Positions 1 through 7,747 of a stretch of DNA of 64,000 nt are shown piece by piece. The first letter of the stretch is position 1; each line of letters starts with the position of its first letter. The DNA is from VRUE01 sp963742535 (lineage in GTDB: Bacteria > Actinomycetota > Thermoleophilia > Solirubrobacterales > 70-9), in contig CAVUMC010000001.1 of NCBI GenBank assembly GCA_963742535.1, positions 230,413 through 294,412 of the forward strand, in the 5' to 3' direction. Under the pieces are notes generated by a model that saw nothing but the letters and a program-made list of their open reading frames with translations, was not told the origin of the DNA and did no database searches. Both the position numbers and the translations under genes were made by a program.

Positions 1-573
1 TTTCTGCACTTCTTCGAACTTCGTCTGGGCGGTCCCCGAGAAAAGCCCGTAGGTGCCTTTGAGGGCAGCCGAGACTTTCTCCGACTCTTCCGCGCTGGAG
101 GTGTCGATGCGCAACACACCAACGAAGAGGCCGCCGCGAGCAATGCCGCGAACGAACATGTTGCCGTAGCGCTGAGCAAAGACGTCCGGCTTATCGACCA
201 GCGATGCCGCGTTGGCGGATAGAGCCGGTTCGTCGATGGAGAGAAAGTCGAGCTCGACCCTGGCGGTCACACTCATGAAGAGGGAGCTGGTCTGGACCTT
301 CGAGTTCTGGGCGAAGGAAAAGCGCGCCGAGATGCTGGGACCGAATGCTCCGCAGCCGAAGCTGGCCTCGGCATCGACGCCCAGTGCCTTTTCGAGGTCG
401 CTCGTCGACTGAATCCGCTGGACCTGGAAGTCGACGGTCGCACCGACGGCATTTGTCGGCCCAGACGGCTCTCCACTCACCGCCTTGCCCATTGGACTGC
501 CAGAAGCGAGGTCAGCGCCGACACCGAAGTCGTAACCGGGCGTGTAAGGAACTTTGATCTGGTGGACCGCCAC
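1..573 (-). CDS. MACPF-like (perforin-family) protein, 3' end beyond window
   Basis: An open frame of 191 codons begins with GTG at 573 and is still open at the window edge, so only the N-terminal part is visible. The residues YGNMF, six residues, then GG (about residues 141-153) match the spacing of the MACPF signature (YGTHF-x6-GG), with T and H replaced. This family makes membrane-inserting pores or related non-lytic proteins. No signal peptide is seen in the N-terminus, which starts MAVHQIKVPYTPGYDFGVG. An in-frame TGA lies seven codons upstream, so GTG is the first possible start; there is no Shine-Dalgarno sequence and an inverted repeat abuts the start. The family assignment rests on this one motif and general residue pattern and needs the missing part. 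Confidence 0.55.
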   Translation of the reverse strand, partial: MAVHQIKVPYTPGYDFGVGADLASGSPMGKAVSGEPSGPTNAVGATVDFQVQRIQSTSDLEKALGVDAEASFGCGAFGPSISARFSFAQNSKVQTSSLFMSVTARVELDFLSIDEPALSANAASLVDKPDVFAQRYGNMFVRGIARGGLFVGVLRIDTSSAEESEKVSAALKGTYGLFSGTAQTKFEEVQK

Positions 574-594
574 TGATCGTAAAGATAACGATCA
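574..594. promoter_or_regulatory. Inverted repeat abutting the MACPF-like start codon
   Basis: TGATCGT and ACGATCA form a perfect 7-bp inverted repeat with a 7-nt spacer, ending directly at the GTG start of the minus-strand MACPF-like gene. The position suits a repressor operator or a structured 5' end. Function is inferred from position only. Confidence 0.4.
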
Positions 595-682
595 GTCAAA
601 TTCATTGTGTTTAATTCGGCGACGGTGTTGTCTAACCCTTATTCGTTCGAGATCGCAGGCCGTCGTCTAGCCTGCGCGGCCA

Positions 683-1177
683 ATGCCCTACACCGGTTCT
701 TACCTTTGGAAGTTGCGTCAGGCCGTCGGTAGCGAACTGGTGCTGATGCCGGGCGCGATGGTTGCCTTGCGAAGTAGCGACGGCGCCGTCCTTCTCACCC
801 AGCGCGCCGACGACGACAGTTGGTGCCTTCCCGCAGGTGCGGCCGAGGTGGGCGGGAGCTTCGCCAGAACTGCAATCGAGGAGTTGCGGGAGGAGACAGG
901 AGTCGAGGTCGCCGAGAAGGATCTGGTGCCCTTCGGCTGTTTGTCCGAGGCGGAGCTTCACACGATCCGCTACCCAAACGGAGATCTCACCCACTGCTTT
1001 GCCCTCTGCTTCCTGGCGGAAGAGTGGCGGGGCGAGCCGCGTCCCGACAACGAAGAGTCGACCGCAACTTCGTTCGTCGAGCTCGATGATCTTCCGGAGC
1101 CAATCCACTCACCCTCGCTCAGCGCGCTGGAGCTGCTGAAGACGTACCTCGATTCGGGTCGGTTCCAAATACGCTAG
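683..1177 (+). CDS. Nudix hydrolase
   Basis: A 164-residue protein with a single Nudix domain, expected to hydrolyse nucleoside diphosphates linked to another moiety. The Nudix box lies at about residues 52-75: the ELREETGVEV segment keeps the metal-binding EExG glutamates, while the usual GES and R positions read GGS and E, so the box is slightly degenerate. The N-terminal segment (SYLWKLRQAVG) is typical of actinobacterial ADP-ribose/NUDT-like Nudix proteins. The substrate cannot be told from sequence. It reads divergently from the MACPF-like gene and is followed 24 nt later by a small membrane-protein gene on the same strand. Confidence 0.85.
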   Translation: MPYTGSYLWKLRQAVGSELVLMPGAMVALRSSDGAVLLTQRADDDSWCLPAGAAEVGGSFARTAIEELREETGVEVAEKDLVPFGCLSEAELHTIRYPNGDLTHCFALCFLAEEWRGEPRPDNEESTATSFVELDDLPEPIHSPSLSALELLKTYLDSGRFQIR

Positions 1178-1201
1178 GCGGCGATACGAGATGAGCTTCG
1201 C

Positions 1202-1726
1202 GTGACACGCAAACTGGGATTGATCCTTACCGGCATCGCAATGGTGGGTCTGTTCGCGGCGATGGGCTCGGCCGAGAACCGGATGCAGGACAACGGCCCC
1301 GGGATGGTTCCCTTCGAGCTCAATGGCGGCCAGCACCACGCGGACGAGATTCTCGCCGAATGGGGTGACGAAGGCCAGGATGCGGCGCGCGAACAGCTGT
1401 GGATCGACTTTGGCTTCATGGCCGCCTACGGGACCTTCCTCACCCTCGCCCTGGCCGCGGTCCGCGACATGGCGCGCGGGCGTGACTGGCGTCGGCTCGC
1501 CGCGATCGGTGGGATCGTCGCCTATTTCGGCGCGCTGGGAGCGGGGTTCGACGCGCTCGAGAACATCTGCCTGCTGCTGACACTCGGGGGACATGGCGCG
1601 GCCTTCCCCCTCCTCGCGACGATCTTCGCCACCTGCAAGTTCACCCTGATCGTCATCGCGATCGCCTATCTGATCGCCGGGCTGTCGATGAGGGCAATCA
1701 GCCTGCTCCAGACCGCGCGCGCGTAG
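1202..1726 (+). CDS. Small integral membrane protein, unknown function
   Basis: A 174-residue protein starting with GTG at 1202. It has an N-terminal hydrophobic segment (residues 5-23), a hydrophilic stretch rich in His/Glu/Asp (about 25-68) and three further hydrophobic segments (about 70-85, 100-118, 135-160), so roughly four membrane spans. Charged HHADEILAEWGDEGQ lies in the first extracytoplasmic loop. I do not recognise the family. It sits 24 nt after the Nudix gene and is probably co-transcribed; a strong palindrome follows the stop. Confidence 0.7.
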   Translation: MTRKLGLILTGIAMVGLFAAMGSAENRMQDNGPGMVPFELNGGQHHADEILAEWGDEGQDAAREQLWIDFGFMAAYGTFLTLALAAVRDMARGRDWRRLAAIGGIVAYFGALGAGFDALENICLLLTLGGHGAAFPLLATIFATCKFTLIVIAIAYLIAGLSMRAISLLQTARA

Positions 1727-1729
1727 TCG

Positions 1730-1755
1730 CTCTCAACGCGTGCACGCGTTGAGAG
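1730..1755. terminator. 26-bp perfect palindrome, probable bidirectional terminator
   Basis: CTCTCAACGCG and CGCGTTGAGAG flank a TGCA centre, giving a perfect palindrome immediately after the stop of the membrane-protein gene. Flanking TCGC and GCGA can extend the stem with a bulge. No T-tract follows, as is common for actinobacterial hairpin terminators. It separates this gene from the convergent dxs. Confidence 0.6.
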
Positions 1756-1915
1756 AAGCGACGGAATCGGGACCCGCCTGCCTCAGCGCACCGCGACTCG
1801 GCGCTCATGGCACCGGCGCGGTTAGTAGTAGATCCACGACGCTCCCTACGTGCGGATCCACATACATAGAGATGCCTCTCCTCCCTCGAGTAACCCCAGA
1901 AGAGACTCGGGCAGG

Positions 1916-3973
1916 CTAGCCGATTGAGCGATTTGACGCAAGCCCCAATTTTTGGGGAGAAATCTTCATCTGATCTAGGACCCGCGCGGCGACGGCATCG
2001 CCGGTGAGGCCGACCTCCTCGTGCAGCAGTGCCGGCTTGCCGTGGGTGACGTAGCGGTCGGGCAGGCCGATGCGGAGGACGCGGGCGCGCTCCTCGGCGC
2101 GCTCGGCAAAGGCGTCCTCGAGGTGCTCGAGCACGGCGGAGCCGAAGCCGCCCGGCAGGACGTTCTCCTCGATCGTCACGACCAGGTCGTGGCCAAGCGC
2201 CAGTCGCTCCAGCAGCTCGCTGTCGAGCGGCTTGGCGAAGCGACCGTCGGCGACGGTCGCCGTCAGGCCGTGCTCGGCAAGGACCTTGGCGGCGTCGAGC
2301 GCGACCGCGGCCCCGTAGCCGTAGCCGAGCAGCGCTACTCGCTCGCCGCTGGCAAGCAGCTCGCCGCTGCCGATCGGGATCTCCTCGACCTCGGCCGGCA
2401 GCTCGACCCCCTCGGCCGCTCCGCGCGGATAGCGCAGCGCCGCCGGGCCGTCGTGGGCGATCGCCGTGCGCAGCATCCGCACCAGCATCGCCTCGTCGCG
2501 CGGCGCCATCAGCACAACGTTGGGGATCGGGCGGAAGTAGGAGACGTCGAAGGCGCCGTGGTGGGTCGGCCCGTCATCGCCGACCAGACCGGCGCGGTCC
2601 ATCGCGAAGGTGACATCGAGCTCCTGCAGGCAGACGTCGTGAACGATCTGGTCAAAGGCACGTTGGAGGAAGGTCGAGTAGATCGCGCAGACCGGCTTCG
2701 CCCCCTGGATCGCCAGCCCCGAGGCGAGCAGCACCGCGTTCTGCTCGGCGATACCGACGTCGTAGTACTGCTCGGGCACCTCGTCGGCGAGCTTCTGCAG
2801 GCCGGTCCCTCCCGCCATCGCCGCGGTGATCCCAACCACCCGCTTGTCGCGCCGCGCCTCGGCGACCATCGCGTCGGCGAAGACCTGCGTGTACTGGGGC
2901 GGCGCCCCGGCCACCGGCGGCTTCTCCAGTCGCTCCGGGGCGATCGAAGCGGGCGCGTCGGACTCCTGCACCGCAACCGGCTTCTTAGCTGCCGGCTTGC
3001 CGTCGACGATCGAGTTGGGCTTGGCGGCGTGCCATTTCTCCATCCCCTCGAGGCCGCCCTCCTCGGCCGGCAAGAACCCCTTGCCCTTGACCGTGTGGAT
3101 GTGGACGACGACGGGACGATCGGCGTCGAAGGCCTCGCGCAGGGCCTCGCGCAGGGCGTGCACGTCGTGGCCGTCGATCACGCCCATGTAGGCGAGATCG
3201 AGCTCCTCGAAGAAGAGCCCCGGCGCCCAGTAGGCCTTGATCGCCGACTTGACCTCCGGCCCAAGCCGTTCGATCCGCTTGCCGAGCCCGAGCGGCAGCT
3301 TGGTCAGCCGGTCCTCGACCCCCTCGCGGGCGTGGAAGAGGCGCGGGTTGAGCCGCACCCGATTGAAGTAGCGGGAGAGCGCACCGACGTTGGGTGAAAT
3401 CGACATGCCGTTGTCATTGAGCACGATCACCATCGGCGTCTGCAGGCCACCGGCCGCGTGCAGAGCCTCGTAGGCGACACCACCAGTGAGGGCGCCGTCG
3501 CCGATCACGGCGGCGACCCTGCCGTCCTCGCCGATCCCGTGGCGCATCGCCTCCTTCAGCCCGACTCCGTAGCCGATCGAGGTCGAGGCGTGACCGGCGC
3601 CCATGATGTCGTGCTCGGACTCGAAGACCGAGCAGAACGGAGCCAAGCCGTCGTACTGGCGGATCGTCGGCAGCTCCTCGCGGCGTCCGGTGAGGATCTT
3701 GTGCGGGTAGGCCTGGTGGCCGACGTCCCAGAGCACCTTGTCGCGGGGTGAGTCGAGCAGGCTGTGCAGCGCGACCGCCAGCTCGCAGGTGCCAAGGTTG
3801 GCACCGAAGTGGCCACCGATCTCACCGATCGTGTCGATGATGTAGGTGCGCATCTCCTGCGCCACCTGCTGCAGCTGATCGTCGTTGAGCTCGTGCAGAT
3901 CCGCCGGCCCATTGATGCCGTCAAGCAGGCGATCCTCGCCTGAGTCCGCCGCTTTGTGTCCGTTCTCGCTCAT
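1916..3973 (-). CDS. dxs: 1-deoxy-D-xylulose-5-phosphate synthase
   Basis: A 685-residue thiamine-diphosphate enzyme condensing pyruvate and glyceraldehyde-3-phosphate, the first step of the MEP isoprenoid pathway. The N-terminal domain shows the ThDP/Mg motif GDGALTGGVAYEAL and the GHQAYPHKILTGR segment; the transketolase pyrimidine-binding domain begins near residue 355 and the C-terminal domain carries the EENVLPGGFGSAVLE segment. Length is slightly above the usual ~630 because of a linker near 325-350. The start overlaps the stop of the polyprenyl synthase gene (ATGA), indicating translational coupling within nusB/xseB-like/ispA/dxs. Confidence 0.97.
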   Translation of the reverse strand: MSENGHKAADSGEDRLLDGINGPADLHELNDDQLQQVAQEMRTYIIDTIGEIGGHFGANLGTCELAVALHSLLDSPRDKVLWDVGHQAYPHKILTGRREELPTIRQYDGLAPFCSVFESEHDIMGAGHASTSIGYGVGLKEAMRHGIGEDGRVAAVIGDGALTGGVAYEALHAAGGLQTPMVIVLNDNGMSISPNVGALSRYFNRVRLNPRLFHAREGVEDRLTKLPLGLGKRIERLGPEVKSAIKAYWAPGLFFEELDLAYMGVIDGHDVHALREALREAFDADRPVVVHIHTVKGKGFLPAEEGGLEGMEKWHAAKPNSIVDGKPAAKKPVAVQESDAPASIAPERLEKPPVAGAPPQYTQVFADAMVAEARRDKRVVGITAAMAGGTGLQKLADEVPEQYYDVGIAEQNAVLLASGLAIQGAKPVCAIYSTFLQRAFDQIVHDVCLQELDVTFAMDRAGLVGDDGPTHHGAFDVSYFRPIPNVVLMAPRDEAMLVRMLRTAIAHDGPAALRYPRGAAEGVELPAEVEEIPIGSGELLASGERVALLGYGYGAAVALDAAKVLAEHGLTATVADGRFAKPLDSELLERLALGHDLVVTIEENVLPGGFGSAVLEHLEDAFAERAEERARVLRIGLPDRYVTHGKPALLHEEVGLTGDAVAARVLDQMKISPQKLGLASNRSIG

Positions 3974-4833
3974 TCGTCTCTGGTGAAGATGTAGTCGGCC
4001 ACTCGCATCAGATCGCCGGTCTCGCCACTCGCTTCGCCCAGCGCCGCGGTCGCTTTCGCGTGCGACTCGGCCGCGAGCTCGCGCGCCCGCTCCAGGCCAA
4101 AGAGGCTGACGTAAGTGAGTTTGCCAAGTCGCTCGTCACTTCCATGGGGCTTGCCGAGCCGCTCGGAGCTCCCGGTCACGTCGAGAATGTCATCGACGAT
4201 CTGGAAAAGCACGCCGAGCTCGTCGGCAAATCGATGAAAAGGCATTGTCTCAGGTTCTGGCAAGCCTTCCAGGGTCAACACCACCCCGACGCTGACGGCG
4301 ATCAGGCGGCCGGTCTTGAGTGCGTGCAGGGAGCGCAGGCCCTCGGCGTCGCGCTCCTCGATCGCGACGTCCACGTACTGACCGCCGACCATGCCGTCGA
4401 CCCCCGTCGCAGCGCTGAGCTCGCGCAGCGCTGCCAGGACCCGCGCGGGCTCGCCAGGCTGCTCGCAGGCCAGGCGCATTGCCTCGGCAAAGAGGCCGTC
4501 GCCGGCGAGGATCGCGACGTCCTCGCCGAACTTGACGTGCGAGGTCGGCTTGCCGCGCCGCAGCTCGTCGTCGTCCATCGCCGGCAGGTCATCGTGGATC
4601 AACGAGTAGGTGTGGATCAGCTCGATCGCGCAAGCAATCGGCAGGAAGCCCTGGCGCCCAGTGCCCAGTGCCCGCGCCGTGGCGAGGGTCAGTACCGGGC
4701 GCACACGCTTGCCGCCGGCGAGCAGCGAGTAACGCATCGCCTCAACCAAGCCGCTGGTTGGGGCCGGGCCCGAAAAGGCGAGGTCCCCGAGCTCGGCATC
4801 GACGAGCTCGCGCAGCTCCTCCGGGTAGCTCAA
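3970..4833 (-). CDS. ispA: Polyprenyl (farnesyl/geranylgeranyl) diphosphate synthase
   Basis: A 287-residue all-helical prenyl transferase that chains IPP onto allylic diphosphates. Both aspartate-rich motifs are present: DDLPAMDDDELRRGKPTSH (about residues 80-98) and FQIVDDILD (about 213-221). The GGKRVRP motif sits near residue 39. The two-residue insert in the first Asp motif (DDxxxxD) is typical of bacterial FPP/GGPP synthases; chain length cannot be fixed by eye. The start is TTG, overlapping the stop of the upstream small gene (TTGA), and the 3' end overlaps dxs, so the gene supplies product directly downstream of the MEP pathway. Confidence 0.93.
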   Translation of the reverse strand: MSYPEELRELVDAELGDLAFSGPAPTSGLVEAMRYSLLAGGKRVRPVLTLATARALGTGRQGFLPIACAIELIHTYSLIHDDLPAMDDDELRRGKPTSHVKFGEDVAILAGDGLFAEAMRLACEQPGEPARVLAALRELSAATGVDGMVGGQYVDVAIEERDAEGLRSLHALKTGRLIAVSVGVVLTLEGLPEPETMPFHRFADELGVLFQIVDDILDVTGSSERLGKPHGSDERLGKLTYVSLFGLERARELAAESHAKATAALGEASGETGDLMRVADYIFTRDE

Positions 4834-4994
4834 TCCCCCGACTCGCGCAGGCTGCGGTTGGTCTCCTCGACCGCCTCGGCGGAGAGCTCAGCTGCCTCGT
4901 GGGCCAGCTCGGCTGCGCGGGCGTCGTCGGCGTCGCCCTCCAGTTCGCGGGCGATCGCGCCGAGTCGCTCGGCGATCTCACGCAAGCGGCTCAC
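4830..4994 (-). CDS. XseB-like small helical protein
   Basis: A 54-residue protein starting with GTG at 4994, preceded by GGGAGG six nt upstream. The sequence is a single charged helical hairpin (RLGAIARELEGDADDARAAE, then HEAAELSAEAVEETNRSL) that lines up with the exodeoxyribonuclease VII small subunit pattern, but it is shorter than usual (~75) and no xseA is adjacent. It lies between nusB (19-nt gap) and the polyprenyl synthase (overlap), the common location of xseB. It could equally be an unrelated coiled-coil protein. Confidence 0.55.
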   Translation of the reverse strand: MSRLREIAERLGAIARELEGDADDARAAELAHEAAELSAEAVEETNRSLRESGD

Positions 4995-5013
4995 AAGTCC
5001 CTCCCGCTGCCGC

Positions 5014-5397
5014 TCACGTCGGCGTCCCCTCGCGCTCGCGGGCGATCGCGCCGAGCACGCCGTTGACGAAGCCGGGCGCGTCGGCGCCGCAGTACTCCTT
5101 GGCGATCTCAATCGCCTCGTCGATCGCGACCTCGGTCGGCACGTCATCGGAATGCTCGATCTCATACAGGGCCACCCGCATCACGTTGCGCTCCAGCGGC
5201 GCGATCCGCTCCAGCTCCCAGCCCTTGGAGTGAGCGGCGATCTGGGCGTCGAGCTCCTCGCGATGGGCCTCGACGCCGGCGGCCAACTCACGTGTGAACG
5301 GCCGTGACTCGGCGACCAGCTCCTCCAGGGGCCTGCCGGTGACGTCACGCTGGTAGCAAGCGAACACCGCATCGCGGCGCTGATCGGAACGGCGCAT
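5014..5397 (-). CDS. nusB: Transcription antitermination factor NusB
   Basis: A 127-residue all-helical RNA-binding protein that forms the NusB-NusE complex in rRNA antitermination. The family pattern is clear: RRSDQRRDAVFACYQRDV at the N-terminus, then LERIAPLERNVMRVALYEIE and VPTEVAIDEAIEIAKEYCG with FVNGVLGAIARE at the end. The ATG at 5397 is chosen because the longer frame would run into the preceding gene and lacks homology. It heads the nusB/xseB-like/ispA/dxs cluster. Confidence 0.93.
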   Translation of the reverse strand: MRRSDQRRDAVFACYQRDVTGRPLEELVAESRPFTRELAAGVEAHREELDAQIAAHSKGWELERIAPLERNVMRVALYEIEHSDDVPTEVAIDEAIEIAKEYCGADAPGFVNGVLGAIAREREGTPT

Positions 5398-5432
5398 GAC
5401 GCCATTCTGCCGTTTTGGGCGGTCGGGGAGCG

Positions 5433-6275
5433 TTAGCCGCGCGTGTAGCTGACGGCGAGGAGCCCGACGTTGCCAGAAGTGTCGGCTACTTCCTTGCGCA
5501 AGGTGAGCGGATCGAAGCCCCGGCTGGGCGAAAGCTTCTTCGGCAGAGCAAAAAGGGCAAACAAGTACGTTTCGGCACTGCCTTCGGGACAAAGTTCGTA
5601 ATCGACCTTGCCGAAGCTGTTGCGACCGACGACGGCCCCCTTGGGCAGCTGTCCGGCCTTGATTTCATCCAGCGTCGGACTGATCCCACCCACGGCCCAA
5701 TTGAAGAAGAGTTTTCCTTCAACCGGCTGAATGTTCATCGCGAAGAGGACCAGTTCGGCGGTGCCCTCCGGCACCCCCTGCCAGTGCAGGGCCGGCGAGG
5801 TGCTCGTCCCGTCGCAGGTGTAACGCGCGGGCAGCGGCCCGGGGCCGCCACTGGACGGTGGCACCGATGGACTGTCCAGGCGGACATTGGCCACCGTTGC
5901 TTCCCGCTTCTGTTGCGGGGTGATACCCGGCTCCGGTTCGCCCTTGGGAATCGGGATGGATGGGCCGTCTCTGCCGGAAGGGGGCGATTGCGCGGGCGAG
6001 GACTTGCCCTTGGAGCTGCCAGAGCCTCCGGCTCCGGCCGCGCTCCCCGCCGGGACGGACCCGGAGTTCTGATTCGAACCGCCACCGCCAGCACCGGCGC
6101 TGGCGCCTTTCGAGCCGCCCGCTTCGGTGGAGCCTGATTCAGCGGTAGTGCCCGCGGCAGCCACCGTCGAGCCCGAGCTGTCGGAGGAGCCTCCCCCGCA
6201 ACCCGCGAGCAGAACTGCGACGACGGTGAGCGCCAGGAGGGTCCCGGCGCTCACCGTCGTCGCAAACTTCGTCAC
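5433..6275 (-). CDS. PEBP (YbhB/YbcL) family lipoprotein, copy 1
   Basis: About 280 residues: a signal peptide ending in the lipobox LLAGC, a ~100-residue Ser/Gly/Ala-rich linker, then a phosphatidylethanolamine-binding-protein fold (ARYTCDGTSTSPALHW, LVLFAMNIQP, NWAVGGISP, GFDPLTLRKE). It should be a surface-anchored protein; ligand unknown. The GTG at 6275 overlaps the stop of the upstream secreted-protein gene (GTGA); an ATG at 6338 or GTG at 6305 are alternative starts. It is paralogous to the gene at 61506-62369 with the same upstream partner. The signal-peptide codons contain an 18-bp perfect inverted repeat. Confidence 0.8.
   Translation of the reverse strand: MTKFATTVSAGTLLALTVVAVLLAGCGGGSSDSSGSTVAAAGTTAESGSTEAGGSKGASAGAGGGGSNQNSGSVPAGSAAGAGGSGSSKGKSSPAQSPPSGRDGPSIPIPKGEPEPGITPQQKREATVANVRLDSPSVPPSSGGPGPLPARYTCDGTSTSPALHWQGVPEGTAELVLFAMNIQPVEGKLFFNWAVGGISPTLDEIKAGQLPKGAVVGRNSFGKVDYELCPEGSAETYLFALFALPKKLSPSRGFDPLTLRKEVADTSGNVGLLAVSYTRG
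6217..6263 (-). other. 18-bp perfect hairpin at the junction of the secreted-protein/PEBP cassette, copy 1
   Basis: Bases 6217-6234 and 6246-6263 are exact reverse complements (18 bp) around an 11-nt loop. In the minus-strand mRNA the stem starts about 8 nt after the stop codon of the upstream secreted-protein gene and lies within the signal-peptide codons of the PEBP gene. An equally placed but different-sequence hairpin exists in copy 2 (62282-62329). It may be a terminator or attenuator. Confidence 0.6.
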
Positions 6276-6898
6276 GAAACGCTGATCGATTGTTCCCTGT
6301 GCCACTGGAATGATTCGGCCGGGAAGAAGCCGTTCCATTCGACCGAGGCACCAAGCGCGCTCAGTTCGGAGCCTGTCGCTTTAAAGCTCGAGGAGCTGAA
6401 CGTGGCGCTTTCGGTCGCGTTGCTGATCAAGCCGCCGGCTGACCCGGTGACATGCGCCCAGACGCCCCACATCGGGCAGAACCAGCCCCCGTAGAGGATC
6501 CAGACGTTGACATTTTTGACCTTCATGTAGTTGCTGCCGCTAACCGTGGTCAATTCTGCAGGCCAGGGGAAGGATTCGGCTTCGATCGCTTCCACCGTGC
6601 AGGTGGTGTTCGTGTAGCAATTGAACAGGGGGAGTTCGGTGACGTTCCCTTTGCCGGTCCCGCTGCTGTTCCAGATTTCGAATTTGTAGAGGAAGTTGTC
6701 GCAGGTGGTGGTCATTCCCCAGGCAGTGAGGCCGCTTTTTTCGGCCCCTCCGACCATCGTCTCCGTGCCTTTGAGTTCTTCCCCGTTGAACTTCCAAGCG
6801 GGGCCGGCCATCGCCGAACCGGCAAAGACGGCACTCAACATCAGCGCCGCGGCCACAAGGAGAAGCGCACGCGCCGCCCTCCTGCTGTGCTTTTGCAT
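6272..6898 (-). CDS. Secreted protein of unknown function (208 residues), cassette copy 1
   Basis: A signal peptide (residues 1-31, cleavage after SAMA) precedes a ~177-residue Ser/Thr/Asn-rich, beta-predicted exported domain with paired cysteines (TTTCDNF, FNCYTNTTC, WFCPMW). The C-terminus GASVEWNGFFPAESFQWHRE is nearly identical to that of the paralogue at 62336-62968. The N-terminal exported motif WKFNGEELKGTE resembles WNVAGKSVTGSE of the 241-residue proteins at 57-60 kb, so they may share a superfamily. I do not recognise a described family. It overlaps the PEBP lipoprotein gene and the two are probably translated together. Confidence 0.75.
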   Translation of the reverse strand: MQKHSRRAARALLLVAAALMLSAVFAGSAMAGPAWKFNGEELKGTETMVGGAEKSGLTAWGMTTTCDNFLYKFEIWNSSGTGKGNVTELPLFNCYTNTTCTVEAIEAESFPWPAELTTVSGSNYMKVKNVNVWILYGGWFCPMWGVWAHVTGSAGGLISNATESATFSSSSFKATGSELSALGASVEWNGFFPAESFQWHREQSISVS

Positions 6899-6985
6899 GA
6901 CTGGATCTCCTCTTTTGCTCGATGGACGAGAGAACGACTGCGCAAGCGGTTGCTCACCCCGCCAGCCCTAGTTTTCCTCCCGCAA

Positions 6986-7009
6986 GTCTTCAGGAGTTCC
7001 CTGAAAGAC
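6986..7009. terminator. Hairpin between efp and the secreted-protein gene
   Basis: GTCTTCAGG and CCTGAAAGAC pair over 9 bp with one bulged A and a 5-nt loop. It lies between the stop of efp and the start of the downstream secreted-protein gene and may end the efp transcript. No T-tract is seen in the minus direction. Confidence 0.35.
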
Positions 7010-7093
7010 CCCCAACAAGTACCACAGTTAGGCGCCGCGTACCACCCCCTGGAGGGATTTGTCCGATCCGGACTCGCGCGGTGAGTGCGCCAG

Positions 7094-7654
7094 CTAGGCG
7101 CGGGAGACGTATTCGCCGCTGCGGGTGTCGACGCGGATCGTCTCACCCTCCTCGATGAAGAGGGGCACCTGCACGATGACGCCGGACTCGAGCGTGGCCG
7201 GCTTGCTGCCGCCTCCGGAGGCGGTATCGCCCTTCACGCCGGGCTCGGTCTGCGTCACCTTCATGTCGATCGCGCTGGCGACCTGGACGTCGCTGGGCCG
7301 CTCGTCGACGAAGAGCACCTCGACCTCGCCGTTGGGCAGCAGCCACTGCATGGCGTCGCCGGCGAGCTCGCGTGAAATCTCGATCTGCTCGTAGTCGCGG
7401 GTATCCATGAAGACCGCCGCATCGCCGGAGTCGTAGAGGTACTGCATCTTGCGCGACTCGGTGCGCACGGGGCGGAACTTCTCCCCCGCCCGGAATGTCT
7501 TGTCCTGGACCGAGCCATCGTCGATCCGGCGCAGCTTGGTGCGCACGAACGCCCCGCCCTTGCCTGGCTTGACGTGCTGAAACTCGATGATCCGGAAGAT
7601 CTTCCCGTCGATCTCGATGTGAGACCCGTTGCGGAATTCGTTGGTGCTGATCAC
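7094..7654 (-). CDS. efp: Elongation factor P
   Basis: A 186-residue three-domain translation factor that relieves ribosome stalling at polyproline. The KOW-like N-domain carries the loop HVKPGKGGAFV with the tip lysine at about residue 32; the central and C-terminal OB domains follow (MQYLYDSGDAAVFMD, GVIVQVPLFIEEGETIRVDTR). The lysine is retained, but no epmA/epmB or other modification gene is seen in the window. In many bacteria efp is next to nusB; here the secreted-protein/PEBP cassette lies between them. Confidence 0.97.
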   Translation of the reverse strand: MISTNEFRNGSHIEIDGKIFRIIEFQHVKPGKGGAFVRTKLRRIDDGSVQDKTFRAGEKFRPVRTESRKMQYLYDSGDAAVFMDTRDYEQIEISRELAGDAMQWLLPNGEVEVLFVDERPSDVQVASAIDMKVTQTEPGVKGDTASGGGSKPATLESGVIVQVPLFIEEGETIRVDTRSGEYVSRA

Positions 7655-7747
7655 GGCGGAGATCCTAGAGAAGAGGAGCGGGAGTCGCGGCTTCTCCTCG
7701 ACTCAACAAAAGGCGACGGATGCCATCGGTTAACTTGCGGACAGGGA

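Noticed and set aside
1730..1755. Operator or mobile-element end
   Set aside because: A single palindrome directly after a stop codon between convergent genes is better explained as a terminator.
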